Shown in pieces: positions 45,021-54,428 of a stretch of 64,000 nucleotides of DNA. Origin of the DNA: Balneolaceae bacterium (GTDB taxonomy: Bacteria > Bacteroidota > Rhodothermia > Balneolales > Balneolaceae); the NCBI GenBank assembly GCA_020832285.1, contig JAFIFB010000089.1, positions 1-64,000 of the forward strand. The letters run 5' to 3'. Each line of letters begins with the position of its first letter. Positions within the stretch are counted from its first letter, which is position 1. The position numbers were made by a program, and so were the translations under genes. Below the pieces are notes generated by a model. It was not told where the DNA came from, made no database searches, and was given only the letters and a program-made list of their open reading frames with translations.

Positions 45021-46118
45021 TTATCCGTTGTTCGTTGTAAGGAGTGCGGCTTCCAGTGTGAGTCCCGGGCCGAAAGCCATCGCGAGAGTCCGGTTTTTGG
45101 GCTTGGAGTGGGGCCGGTTCAGGAATTCCTTCAGTACAAAAAGTATGGTGGCACTGCTCATATTTCCGAAATCGGAGAGTACTTTTCGGGAAGCACTCAG
45201 GGTGTCATCGGACAGAGACAGAGTTTTTTCGACTTTGTCCAGAATTGCCCGTCCGCCGGGGTGTACCGCCCATAGGTCGATCTGATCCTGGTTCAAGCCG
45301 AAAGGTTTAAGTACCGGTTTTAAAAAAGATTCGAGCCCTTCGCTGAGCAGCTCAGGGATGTAGTTCGAAAGCACCATGTTGAAACCGTTATCTCCGATAG
45401 ACCAAGCCATATCTCCGGCTCCCTTTTCTGTGATGGAAGAGGCAAATCCATCGATCTGATAGGCGTGATTTTCTGGTTCTCGGCTGCTAACGATGGCCCC
45501 GGCGCCTCCGTCGGCAAATACGGATGCCGAAAGAAGATTATCCATCCTGGGATGAGCCTGGAAGTGAATGGTGCAAAGTTCAACCGAAACAATCATTACG
45601 CTGGCTTCGGGATTGGCGCGACAGATCTGGTCGGCCAGTTTGAGAGCTGGAATGGAGGCGTAACATCCCATAAATCCAAGGTGGTAACGCTCAATTGAGG
45701 GGGCCATCCCGATGGATTTAATGATATCAAAATCAGGTCCCGGAGCATAAAATCCAGTGCATGAAACGGTGATCAGGTGAGTAATGTCTTCTGCCCGAAA
45801 TACAGAATTGACAATGAGTTCCCGGGCAGTTCTAATAAACAGTTTTCGTCCTTCGCGGATATAGGTATCATTGCGGCTGCGGGTGCCTGGTGATGAACCC
45901 TGCCCGTTGAAAAAAAGTGAGTGAGAACTATCGGACTGAAAATCGTCTACCACAGAATAGCGTGTTTCGATTCCCGATCTGGAGTAAAGGTGATGGATTA
46001 TTCGTTTGTCCCGATCACTGCCCTGCACTATTTTTTTCATTTGATCCCTGATCTCCTCTTGCCTGTAAAGGTGATCGGGAACAACGGTTTCGATCTGATG
46101 AATGTAGGAAGAAGGCAT
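45021..46118 (-). CDS. type III polyketide synthase (chalcone synthase superfamily)
   Basis: 365 residues. The catalytic triad is visible: Cys 152 in LGFMGCYASIPAL, His 286 in DLWAVHPGGRAIL and Asn 319 in FGNMSSATILFVL. Other conserved blocks include CTGFYAPGPDF and VFADGGAGAIV. It condenses an acyl starter with malonyl-CoA units; long-chain alkylresorcinol or alkylpyrone synthesis is suggested by the adjacent methyltransferase and FAD-monooxygenase, the srsABC-like set. The starter unit cannot be read from the sequence. Confidence 0.93.
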   Translation of the reverse strand: MPSSYIHQIETVVPDHLYRQEEIRDQMKKIVQGSDRDKRIIHHLYSRSGIETRYSVVDDFQSDSSHSLFFNGQGSSPGTRSRNDTYIREGRKLFIRTARELIVNSVFRAEDITHLITVSCTGFYAPGPDFDIIKSIGMAPSIERYHLGFMGCYASIPALKLADQICRANPEASVMIVSVELCTIHFQAHPRMDNLLSASVFADGGAGAIVSSREPENHAYQIDGFASSITEKGAGDMAWSIGDNGFNMVLSNYIPELLSEGLESFLKPVLKPFGLNQDQIDLWAVHPGGRAILDKVEKTLSLSDDTLSASRKVLSDFGNMSSATILFVLKEFLNRPHSKPKNRTLAMAFGPGLTLEAALLTTNNG

Positions 46119-46326
46119 GATATGGCAAAGGTTTACTGAATGGTATGTTCATTGAAAATCTGATCGGTTGCAAAATCGTTCAGTCCGGCAATAAAAACAG
46201 TGATATTGAAAATAAAAACCAAAAACTCTATTGAAATTTATTAATGCAAGTGAGATCAGAAATTTGTATCTGACTTTAAAAATGGTTATAAACAAAACGG
46301 TTTGCTAACAATTCTGAATTTCTATT

Positions 46327-47826
46327 ATGGCTCAACAGAACAGTGTTCGCAAGGAAAGATTTGCAACTAAATGGGGACTGATTTTAAGTGTGTTGGGTAT
46401 TGCTGTTGGAACCGGAAATATTTGGCGGTTTCCAAGAATTGCCGCACAGAATGCCGGGGATGACGGTGCCGGTGCTTTTCTTATTGCATGGGTAACTTTT
46501 CTGTTCATCTGGTCCATACCGCTGATTATTGCCGAGTATGGAATCGGCAGAAATGGCCGGAGGGGTGTTGTCGGTTCATTTATAAAAATGGCGGGCGAAC
46601 GGTTTGCCTGGATGGGGTCTTTTATAGGGTTTGTGGCTACGGCCATTATGTTTTATTACAGTGTTGTAGCCGGATGGTGCGCTTACTATCTGATTGAGTC
46701 GATCATCAATGTACTTCCGGCGACGGTAGAAGAGGCCGATATGGTCTGGTCAGGATTTCAAAGTTCCACCCTTCCCTCTATCTTTCATGCCCTGATGATA
46801 TTTATGGGGGGACTTGTGATTTTGAAGGGTGTGAAGAGCATCGAGAGGATCAACATGATTTTGATCCCGTCGCTGCTGCTGGTCCTGGTTGTTTCGCTCA
46901 TCAAGGCGATTTCACTACCCGGAAGCGGTGCGGGTATTGCATACCTGTTTACACCCGATTGGTCTACGCTTAAAGAACCAAGTCTCTGGCTGGAGGCACT
47001 CACACAAAACGCTTGGGATACGGGCGCAGCATGGGGGCTGATTTTGACCTACGGAGCCTATATGCGAAGCCGCGATGATATTACCATCAGTGCTTTTCAA
47101 ACCGGCATTGGGAATAATCTCGTCTCGCTCATGGCGGCTGTAATTATATTTTCCACCGTTTTTGGCATGCTCGGTTCACAGATGAGTGACCGCGAAATTC
47201 TGGAAGTGATGCAAACATCCGGACCTGCCTCCACCGGGCTGACCTTTATGTGGATGCCTCAGCTTTTTAGCGGGATGGCCGGGGGTAAGATTTTTGCCAT
47301 TCTTTTTTTCCTGGGATTGACCTTTGCCGCATTCAGTTCGCTGATATCGATGATTGAACTGGCCACTAAAGTATTCGTGGATATGGGCATAACCCGCACC
47401 AAAGCCACTATTGCAGTTTGCACAGCCGGATTTCTGTTTGGCCTTCCTTCGGCGATTTCACTCAATATATTTGCCAACCAGGATTTTGTCTGGGGAGTTG
47501 GCTTGATGGTTTCCGGCGGATTTATTTCATTTGCCGTTATCACCTTTGGCGCTGAAAAGTTTCGTAAAACACTTGTAAACACTAAAGAGAGCAAAGTGAA
47601 ACTGGGTAAATGGTGGACATTCATCCTGAAATATGTAATTCCGGTAGAAGTGGTAACGCTGCTTGTTTGGTGGATTTATCTGAGCGCCACAGCTTTTGCA
47701 CCTGACACATGGTACAATCCGCTTAGCCCGTTTTCTGTAGCAACCGTGTTTTTACAGTGGGCAGTTGTAATGGTACTCTTTAAAATCTACAATCGGAAAA
47801 TTGTACAAAAAACCATTTTGAACTGA
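46327..47826 (+). CDS. neurotransmitter:sodium symporter (NSS) family transporter
   Basis: 499 residues with about 12 membrane helices. The first helix has the LeuT-type Na+/substrate site: AVGTGNIWRFPRIAAQNAG. Later helices carry TFAAFSSLISMIELATK and AWDTGAAWGLILTYGAYM, typical of bacterial NSS proteins. It imports an amino acid or similar small solute with Na+. A tiny 26-codon frame follows 36 bp downstream. Which solute is carried is unknown. Confidence 0.95.
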   Translation: MAQQNSVRKERFATKWGLILSVLGIAVGTGNIWRFPRIAAQNAGDDGAGAFLIAWVTFLFIWSIPLIIAEYGIGRNGRRGVVGSFIKMAGERFAWMGSFIGFVATAIMFYYSVVAGWCAYYLIESIINVLPATVEEADMVWSGFQSSTLPSIFHALMIFMGGLVILKGVKSIERINMILIPSLLLVLVVSLIKAISLPGSGAGIAYLFTPDWSTLKEPSLWLEALTQNAWDTGAAWGLILTYGAYMRSRDDITISAFQTGIGNNLVSLMAAVIIFSTVFGMLGSQMSDREILEVMQTSGPASTGLTFMWMPQLFSGMAGGKIFAILFFLGLTFAAFSSLISMIELATKVFVDMGITRTKATIAVCTAGFLFGLPSAISLNIFANQDFVWGVGLMVSGGFISFAVITFGAEKFRKTLVNTKESKVKLGKWWTFILKYVIPVEVVTLLVWWIYLSATAFAPDTWYNPLSPFSVATVFLQWAVVMVLFKIYNRKIVQKTILN

Positions 47827-48188
47827 GTGTTTTGACCAGGGTTTAAATATCAATTCATTGCCATGAAAAACCCGCAGAGTGACTCCATTAAAAAAATCAT
47901 CGACCTGAGTTCGATTAAAAAAGTCATTTATGTACTTCAATAGTCCCTTCCTTTGCGTTCGTGTTTAACAGTTCGAATCAAACAACCTGGCAGCCTTCAC
48001 CGGATCTGTCAGCGTTGTGAGCAAAAATAAATCTCTTTAACGCTGATGCTGAAGCATCGGGAGAGAGACACCGGGCACGAAGTCAGGTCGCTAAACAGAT
48101 ACTCCTTAACGAAGGAGGGGATCACCATTATTACAATTTAAAGTCGAACTCAGGTATCATATAATAAAAAATAGAGGCGTTAATTTGT
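47827..48188. other. intergenic region with tiny ORF and degenerate repeat
   Basis: An ATG at 47863 opens a 26-codon frame to 47943 (MKNPQSDSIKKIIDLSSIKK...) of doubtful reality; it has no membrane helix, unlike small subunits known for some NSS transporters. From about 47961 to 48104 the DNA resembles a degraded relative of the 41609 element (GTTTAACAGTTCGAATCAAA at left, GCTAAACAGATACT at right). Confidence 0.4.
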
Positions 48189-48749
48189 CTATTTACCCAC
48201 TTTCTTCTCAATATTTTTCAGTGTTTGATGGATTTCCTGCAGAAGCGGCAATAGTTCGTGGTCTTCCTCATTTGTGGCCGGGGCGGAAGCCGGGCCGGAG
48301 TGCTTATCGGTAATTTCATCCCTCTGATCGAGCACCATTTCCCTGAATTTGCGGGCTTCTATAATTCCGGTCAGAGACATATCGGCGGTTCCCTGCATGG
48401 TTTGCCCGGCGGTTTCTACTTGCAGATAACTCAGTCCGAAATATCGAAGTACCGGACCTTCCTTAAAGGTGAGATCCTGTATTTTGTCCAGCGGAATGGT
48501 TCGTTCGGTTTGAAACCAGACTCCTTTTTTAAAATGCAGTGCCCGTGTAGTAAGCTCACAATAAAGCGAATCGAAATAGCGGTTGATATATATTTTAGCA
48601 AAAATCAGCCAGAAAGGCAGCAGAATAATCCCAATCACTGAAATAGTCAGAATTATAATTCCACCGGTATAAGAGTAAGTCTTTAGTCGCGGGTCAAATT
48701 TAGCATCGAAGAGTTTACGTGCTCTCCGGTTATTGGGTGTGCTATCCAT
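48189..48749 (-). CDS. bPH2-domain membrane protein (YdbS-like)
   Basis: 186 residues. Two close hydrophobic segments (about residues 27-55) form a membrane hairpin, followed by a bacterial PH-like domain: YCELTTRALHFKKGVWFQTERTIPLDKIQDL (in part) and YLQVETAGQTMQG. The C-terminal 50 residues are charged with a possible coiled coil (LLPLLQEIHQTLKNIEKKVG). The family's role is unknown; some members influence envelope-stress resistance. Confidence 0.85.
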   Translation of the reverse strand: MDSTPNNRRARKLFDAKFDPRLKTYSYTGGIIILTISVIGIILLPFWLIFAKIYINRYFDSLYCELTTRALHFKKGVWFQTERTIPLDKIQDLTFKEGPVLRYFGLSYLQVETAGQTMQGTADMSLTGIIEARKFREMVLDQRDEITDKHSGPASAPATNEEDHELLPLLQEIHQTLKNIEKKVGK

Positions 48750-48828
48750 CTAAAGTTTATTGTTTTGATTTTGTTAAAGCCTCAGTTCGATTCATAATCA
48801 ATTTTATTTATTCAGTATGAAGTCTTCC

Positions 48829-48941
48829 GCCGGCTGGCGGAGAGATATAGAGGGGTGTCCATCCATTTTTTAACATTTTGATGAACATCCACCTTGATCC
48901 CCCTATTTTGCCAAAGGCATCCCGATGGGGCTAAGGGGGAC
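48829..48941. repeat. two strong hairpins in an intergenic region
   Basis: TCCGCC-GGCT-GGCGGA (48829-48844) is a perfect hairpin. A second one spans 48896-48941 with arms TCCCCCT and AGGGGGA and a smaller ATCCC...GGGG stem inside. The flanks share the words CGAACTCAGG near 48144 and 48964. No gene. Confidence 0.6.
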
Positions 48942-49045
48942 TTTTAAAGGCATCATTTAAGAATCGAACTCAGGATTAAAGCAAGTACGGATGAAGGTAC
49001 GCAGAGCAGAAGAAAAATCTTGAAAAGTTATAACAGAATGAAGCA

Positions 49046-49528
49046 TCAACCCGGCTGCAGCTGCTGTGGTTCTGAAGTGAGCCTGCCTCCGCGAACAGTT
49101 GCCCCAATGACCAGTGCTGCACTTATGACTACAAAATTTTTAAAAATATATTGGCCTTCAATGGTTAACACGAATGGTATCTGAGCGAAAACCAGTTCGG
49201 GAAAAATAAAAATCGGACTCATCGTACCGCCCATCTGAACAAGCAGTAAAAAAATGGTGAGTCGTAAATATGTTCCTGAAATCAGCAGTAACCCAATCAT
49301 CACTTCAAACAGGGCCAGAAACAGGAGGCTAATATGTGCGGGAATGAGATTAAATGTTAATACTTCGATGGTTGATAAAGCCAGATGCTCGGCCGGACTG
49401 AGCTCAGGAATAAACTTCAGGCCGCCAAACCAAATGAAAATCACCCCGACACTGTATCTCAGAACGTTGATTCCGTGTTTTGCCATCCATCGTGTTACTA
49501 GCGGATCAACAAATGAGAAAATCTTCAT
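49046..49528 (-). CDS. DoxX/DUF417-like membrane protein
   Basis: About 160 residues from the ATG at 49528 (MKIFSFVDPLV); an upstream Met is open in frame but the extra 25 residues are not membrane-protein-like. Four hydrophobic helices, including YSVGVIFIWFGGLKFIP, a pattern shared by DUF417/YkgB and DoxX proteins. These are poorly characterised; some members are linked to oxidative or chlorine stress, which would match the neighbouring msrB, but this is conjecture. Confidence 0.8.
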   Translation of the reverse strand: MKIFSFVDPLVTRWMAKHGINVLRYSVGVIFIWFGGLKFIPELSPAEHLALSTIEVLTFNLIPAHISLLFLALFEVMIGLLLISGTYLRLTIFLLLVQMGGTMSPIFIFPELVFAQIPFVLTIEGQYIFKNFVVISAALVIGATVRGGRLTSEPQQLQPG

Positions 49529-49717
49529 AATTTCCAGAATAAGATAATATTCAGGCCGGTCATTACTCCGCAAAGAGATTCTTTTGCAGGTATGCCAGAC
49601 CAAACCATTTCATTTTGAAAGAAAAGGGTTTGGTGTGAGTATCAAATGAAGAAAAAGTATTACTGAAAAATTTTTACAGAATTCTGGATAGAAACTGAAA
49701 ACTTTGAGATTAGTATC

Positions 49718-50287
49718 TCATTGTTCAGATACAGCTTCATATTTACTGACAAAATGCAGGGCAGCAGAATTCATGCAGTACCGAAGGCCGGTAGGGCGTG
49801 GTCCGTCGTCGAATACATGCCCGAGATGTGAATCGCAGCGGCTGCATACAATTTCAGTGCGTACCATGAAGAAACTTCGGTCCTCTTTTTCATCCACAGC
49901 ATCTTCATGGATGGGTTTCCAGAAACTCGGCCATCCTGTGCGGCTGTTGTATTTGGTGTCGGAGTGGAAGAGGGACTGGCCGCATCCTTTGCAAACGTAA
50001 ATTCCATCTTCATAAAAGCTGTTATATTTATTCACAAAAGGAATTTCGGTTCCCTTGTTACGCAAAACACGGTATTCCTCGTTTGATAGCCGGTTTCGCC
50101 ATTCCTCTTCGGTGCGAACCACTTTCTCCTGGTTGTCTGAGTCGGCCATAGCTTGTTCGTAGGTTATTTGGTTAAGAAGATGTTTATGATCTTCCTGGGA
50201 TACAACCTGGCTCTGTCCGTCTGACTGGCAGGCTGCAAGTATAAAGATTACCCAGAAACTGAGCAGAACTGTAATTTTTGATTGCAT
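49718..50287 (-). CDS. msrB: peptide methionine-(R)-S-oxide reductase MsrB, lipoprotein
   Basis: 189 residues. The signal has a lipobox (FILAACQS, Cys 20), so the enzyme is outside the cytoplasm. The MsrB domain has both zinc pairs (CKGC and CSRC), GWPSFWKPI, GHVFDDGPRPTGLRYCMNSAAL with the active-site Cys (usual form RYCINS). It repairs oxidised methionine in envelope proteins. The N-terminal linker before the domain is about 65 residues. Confidence 0.96.
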   Translation of the reverse strand: MQSKITVLLSFWVIFILAACQSDGQSQVVSQEDHKHLLNQITYEQAMADSDNQEKVVRTEEEWRNRLSNEEYRVLRNKGTEIPFVNKYNSFYEDGIYVCKGCGQSLFHSDTKYNSRTGWPSFWKPIHEDAVDEKEDRSFFMVRTEIVCSRCDSHLGHVFDDGPRPTGLRYCMNSAALHFVSKYEAVSEQ

Positions 50288-50352
50288 AATTCCAAATTAG
50301 GTAGAGATAGAAACAAAACGATTAGATCAGGCATTCATTTCAAAAAGAAAAA

Positions 50353-50952
50353 TCAAATATCAAACAGGAACCGGGCAAAAAACATATGAGAGTCAATACC
50401 GGGGTTTTCCAGGCTTTGATTTCCGTTGGATAGGTGGTGTATTTTATATCCTACCTGAAGTGCATAGTTATCCGATGTCTGGATATGATATCCCAGGCCT
50501 GCATCGAGTAAATAGTTAAATCGGCTTCCGAGATGATTTGGGAAATGAATGTTTGTCATAATCATACCAGCCGATATTGTAAAAAAAGGTGTATGCCGCT
50601 GCTGCGAAAATGGAACTTTGATAATGAGTGGAGCCAGGCCAAAACCGGTGCGGCTCTCTTTAGGACCACTGATACCATTGCTTGGAAATCGGATCCAACC
50701 GGTCAGGATCACCCCGCTGCCAACTTGCATTTCAGTTCTTCCCAAAGAAATGGAAGTGTGGTTGAACTCCGCATTAATATAAAATTGCCGGGTATTTTGA
50801 ATCGTGCCCCAGGCTTTAAAAGAAGTGGGCGAATATGCCACAGAAATGCCAATTTGATCAGATTCACCCGATCTTTGAGCTTCGGCTAATTGACTTGCAA
50901 TCAGGCAAAGAATTACGGTTGTGCAGATTCGTAGTAACATCACACAAACCAA
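50353..50952 (-). CDS. PagL-like lipid A deacylase (acyloxyacyl hydrolase family)
   Basis: 199 residues (start could be the inner Met, MLLRICTTVI). Signal peptide ends near AEAQ. The C-terminal block YKIHHLSNGNQSLENPGIDSH (in part) matches the PagL catalytic region, where His and Ser of H-x-S-N are essential, and the protein ends in a Phe-rich strand (FFARFLFDI). Predicted 8-stranded outer-membrane barrel that removes a 3-O-linked acyl chain from lipid A. Confidence 0.85.
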   Translation of the reverse strand: MVCVMLLRICTTVILCLIASQLAEAQRSGESDQIGISVAYSPTSFKAWGTIQNTRQFYINAEFNHTSISLGRTEMQVGSGVILTGWIRFPSNGISGPKESRTGFGLAPLIIKVPFSQQRHTPFFTISAGMIMTNIHFPNHLGSRFNYLLDAGLGYHIQTSDNYALQVGYKIHHLSNGNQSLENPGIDSHMFFARFLFDI

Positions 50953-50959
50953 CGGAGGT

Positions 50960-51292
50960 TTATTTGTTTTGTTTTGTCTGAAGGTGTACGTGATAGGCCA
51001 CCCCCCAAATAAACAGCCAGGCTGTTCCTGTTAAGTAAAAAGTTCCGTAAAACAGAAATGCCACATTTAAAAAGTATAGAAAATGATACATCCAAACTGG
51101 AGCTTCCGATACTTTCCTTTTTGTGATTGCTTGAAAATCCTTGCTGAAAAGAGAAATAAGCCGGGCAATGACCATCAAGCCAGTGTAGATATACAAGACG
51201 TATTCTAATAGTGTTGCTTCATCAAAAAAAACAACAATAGCTACAACAAGAGTGGCTATTAAATCTACGGTAATGTGTTTAAGCCACTGCAT
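50960..51292 (-). CDS. small membrane protein of unknown function
   Basis: 110 residues with three to four hydrophobic helices (LIATLVVAIVVFF, LLEYVLYIYTGLMVIARLI, FLYFLNVAFLFYGTFYL, WLFIWGVAYHV). No family recognised. It ends 8 bp before the PagL-like gene, so the two may be co-transcribed. Confidence 0.75.
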   Translation of the reverse strand: MQWLKHITVDLIATLVVAIVVFFDEATLLEYVLYIYTGLMVIARLISLFSKDFQAITKRKVSEAPVWMYHFLYFLNVAFLFYGTFYLTGTAWLFIWGVAYHVHLQTKQNK

Positions 51293-51347
51293 TTCGTTAA
51301 AGAAAAGAGTTAATCAGAAAGAAAATAACCCGAATCGGACTTAACAC

Positions 51348-51560
51348 TTACTGTATCTGAATAACTTCTTTAGCCTGAAGTCCTTTTTCACCATCTGCAA
51401 GCGTAAACTCTACTTTTTCCCCTTCGGTAAGTTTACGAAAGCCATCGCTCTGAATTTCAGAATAGTGAACAAAAACGTCTTCACCACCTTCTCTTGTGAT
51501 AAATCCGTAACCTTTGCCATTATGAAACCATTTAACAGTTCCTACTTCACGGTTTTCCAT
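51348..51560 (-). CDS. cold-shock domain protein (CspA family)
   Basis: 70 residues from the ATG at 51560 ([12 protein letters not shown]); a longer frame starting 39 nt upstream adds non-conserved residues. The single OB-fold has both RNA-binding motifs in the usual form: [10 protein letters not shown] (RNP1) and DVFVHYSEI (RNP2). It binds single-stranded nucleic acids and acts as an RNA chaperone. The upstream region to 51894 is long and may include a structured 5' leader, as in other csp genes. Confidence 0.95.
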   Translation of the reverse strand: MENREVGTVKWFHNGKGYGFITREGGEDVFVHYSEIQSDGFRKLTEGEKVEFTLADGEKGLQAKEVIQIQ

Positions 51561-51894
51561 AATAAAAATCCCAACTAAGTTCCCATTGATAGTTCGCAAC
51601 AGCCTGATTCCATTACTATTTGAATAAAATCAAAACCATCTTGCGCTAAGATACTTCGCAGGAATGTTTTAAGCAATAAAACTTACAAAATCAACAAAAA
51701 CGTTTGTTTATTTCAATAATTATGTATCTAAAACAAGGAATTGTAATTTCTTTGAAGGGTTTGCAAAACCAATTAGCAGAGTTTGAACACGGTTTTTGTC
51801 CAGTTTTCTGAGTTTATAAACCTTAAGGTGATTATTGAATCTGACTCAGCAAATATTTAATAAAGCGAACACAAAATTTCCTGTTCTGATGATT
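51561..51894. other. region between cspA-like gene and TonB receptor gene
   Basis: 334 bp, AT-rich, no gene. It would hold the promoter and leader of the cold-shock gene and the 3' end of the receptor transcript. No clear terminator seen. Confidence 0.4.
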
Positions 51895-53955
51895 TTAAAA
51901 CAGATCCATCCTCAGTCCCGCACGGATGCTTCGGACACTTCCCGGTTCAAAATAGCGGCCGAAAGCATTGTTTATTGCAACAGATGTGTTATAACGGGTA
52001 TTCAGGATATTTGAAACTGCGACGAATGGCTGAATTTTCCAATTACCTGCGTTGAGTACTGTAAAAGACCATCGGCTGTTAAGTAACAAATAGGAATCGT
52101 TGACAGCTTCATTGGCACTGTCTGCAAAGTATTCACTTATCCATTCGGTATCTGCACTGATTGTGTGGCTGCCGGCATGAAGAGAAAGTACTGAACCAAA
52201 CCTGTGTGGAGCAACACCGGGGAGCTTGTTACCTTCAAAAGTTGATCCCATATCGTATTCACCCCCGGAGAATTGAGCGTTGATCCAGGTGTACATTAGC
52301 TCCAGTGACAAGAATTCAACCGGATGAAAACGGAAATGGGTTTCAATACCAAAATGTTCTGCATCTCCGCCGTTACTGAAAATTGCCTGACCATCAATTT
52401 CTTGTTCCTGGATAATCTGATTACTAACAAACTGTGCGAATCCAGTGATATCAAATTCCAGATTTAGCGCAGGGTACAAACCGCGAAAGCCGCTTTCGAA
52501 ACCCAGCGCCCGTTCGGGGTTCAGGTCGGGATTAAAGCCGGGCAGTAAATTACCATCGGGACCCAGCCTGTTTTTGAATTCGGTTGTAGTGGGAGATTCG
52601 AACGAAGAGCTGAAGTTAGCAAACCACCGGGTGTTCCCGAAGTTGTAGTTTAAACCAACGCTCGGGTTCATAGTTGTGAAAGTGCGACTACTTTCGTCGT
52701 TTTCGATGAAATCATCCACAGAAAAAACCATCCGGTCACCACGCAGGCCTAAACTTACAGAGAGTCGGTTCAAATCAAAAACTGCTTTTGCGAAGAGTGC
52801 CTGGCTGCGAACATTATCGATCTGATTGATAATAATTTCATCTCCGCGACTTCCTTGCTGATTGTTGAATTGCTGTCTGTCATCATGCTGCCAGTTCATT
52901 TCACCTCCAACCTGAAGACTAAATGGCAGATCGTTAAAATCGTAGGTCGTACGCGTGCCTCCAGCCAGTCTGTCAACAGTAATATAAGGCCCGGGAAGCG
53001 GGTTGGTTAAATCGCGATAGGTACCGTGTGCCAGTACAGAGAGAAGCCCGCTCTCAAAATTGTGGATATACCGGGCTGATCCCATCATCTGATGGAACTC
53101 TTTACCGGCACGAACATTTTCATTAAAAGGCCAGGCCATGGAAGGATTTTCTTCAGCATCTTCCCTCGAGAGTGAACCAGGATGCTCTGCAAATGGCATT
53201 CCTGAGTATGTAAGCCTCACTACTGCACTCGAGTTTTCACCAGGTTCAAACCCGGCGGAGATACCTCCTCTGATAAGTTGAGCAGCACTGTAATCGCGGT
53301 AACCGTCAGTATCAAAATAGGAACCGTAGGCATTCCATCGCACACCACCGATGTTATCGTGCCATCGAAGTTCCTGCTTCATGGTATTGAAGGAACCCAT
53401 ATAACCGCGATAAAACAATTTTGGAGAGTCAGCCGGGGGCTGGGTTCTCATGTACAAAACACCACCACTGCTGTTTCCCCAGAATGTAGCCGAAGGCCCC
53501 CTTAACAATTCAAGGGATTGCACCATGGCTGGATCTACCATATTCATCACCGATTGACCATCGGCGACAGTAAGCGGAATATCATCCAGAATAACTTGTA
53601 TTCCCCGCACACCAAACTGAGAGCGCCAGCCCATACCGCGAACGGTCATGCGTTCACCAAGAGCGTGGTTTTCGCGATTACTGATCCAGACACCGGGAAG
53701 TGTAAAGGTGAGTTCATCCATGGTTGCAGCTGGCCGTGCGGTAATATCAGCCTCGCTTCGCGTTACATAACTAACCGACAGAGGCGCCCGCCCGATTGTC
53801 ACGGATGAATGAGTTGCTTCAATCCGAATCTCATCCAGTTCTATGGAAAGAGTATCGTTTTCTGCGGTTTGAGCGTTGCTATTCCAGAATACTGCGAATA
53901 TCAGAATAAATAGAGAACAACTTTTTGGGAGAAACTTACGTATTGTTGATTTCAT
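51895..53955 (-). CDS. TonB-dependent outer-membrane receptor
   Basis: 686 residues with signal peptide. The plug domain (about 40-165) has MDELTFTLPGVWISNR, RMTVRGMGWRSQFGVRGIQV, and LELLRGPSATFWGNSSGGVL, the conserved RGP-S-x-x-x-G motif; the barrel follows and ends in aromatic Phe (IRAGLRMDLF). No N-terminal carboxypeptidase-like domain, so it is not SusC-type. The closest general pattern is siderophore/metal receptors of the FecA/IutA kind, but the substrate is not determinable and no binding-lipoprotein gene is adjacent. Confidence 0.93.
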   Translation of the reverse strand: MKSTIRKFLPKSCSLFILIFAVFWNSNAQTAENDTLSIELDEIRIEATHSSVTIGRAPLSVSYVTRSEADITARPAATMDELTFTLPGVWISNRENHALGERMTVRGMGWRSQFGVRGIQVILDDIPLTVADGQSVMNMVDPAMVQSLELLRGPSATFWGNSSGGVLYMRTQPPADSPKLFYRGYMGSFNTMKQELRWHDNIGGVRWNAYGSYFDTDGYRDYSAAQLIRGGISAGFEPGENSSAVVRLTYSGMPFAEHPGSLSREDAEENPSMAWPFNENVRAGKEFHQMMGSARYIHNFESGLLSVLAHGTYRDLTNPLPGPYITVDRLAGGTRTTYDFNDLPFSLQVGGEMNWQHDDRQQFNNQQGSRGDEIIINQIDNVRSQALFAKAVFDLNRLSVSLGLRGDRMVFSVDDFIENDESSRTFTTMNPSVGLNYNFGNTRWFANFSSSFESPTTTEFKNRLGPDGNLLPGFNPDLNPERALGFESGFRGLYPALNLEFDITGFAQFVSNQIIQEQEIDGQAIFSNGGDAEHFGIETHFRFHPVEFLSLELMYTWINAQFSGGEYDMGSTFEGNKLPGVAPHRFGSVLSLHAGSHTISADTEWISEYFADSANEAVNDSYLLLNSRWSFTVLNAGNWKIQPFVAVSNILNTRYNTSVAINNAFGRYFEPGSVRSIRAGLRMDLF

Positions 53956-54107
53956 GAATACTTCATTTATTTGAAGCGAAGTGACTTGTTTTTGGGTAAG
54001 GCAGAATATTTGTATTGAAATGTAATGAATTTTCAGGTTTCATGAACCTTACTATGGTAAATGTGAATGAAATATCTGTTCTGTAAAGGATAAACAGAAA
54101 TCTGTTG

Positions 54108-54428
54108 ATGAGACGTTCGAACAAAAATTTATTTTTTTTACACTTTGAATGGTTGGTTCTTGCGGCAGGACTTTTATCTGTCGCAATGCTTAATCCTCTT
54201 GTTACATCGGAATCGATCTGTGTCATTGACAGAGTTGGGCTGGGATTTTGTCCGGGGTGCGGATTGGGGCGTTCAGTTGCGTTTCTGTTCAGAGGGGATT
54301 TGTGGTCTTCCATGCAGATGCATCCGGCCGGTATTCCTGCAGTTGGTATTATTTTGGGAAGAATCGTCACCATTTTCTATCGAAACTATAACATCAAAAA
54401 AGAAACAAATCATGAAAAAAATATTTGA
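54108..54428 (+). CDS. DUF2752 membrane protein
   Basis: 106 residues from the ATG at 54108 (a TTG precedes it). Two or three helices and the family motif GLGFCPGCGLGRSVAFLF with paired Cys (C-P-x-C-G-x-G-R). The family is widespread in Bacteroidota, function unknown. Its end overlaps the following TM2-domain gene by 17 nt, so the two are translated together. Confidence 0.85.
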   Translation: MRRSNKNLFFLHFEWLVLAAGLLSVAMLNPLVTSESICVIDRVGLGFCPGCGLGRSVAFLFRGDLWSSMQMHPAGIPAVGIILGRIVTIFYRNYNIKKETNHEKNI

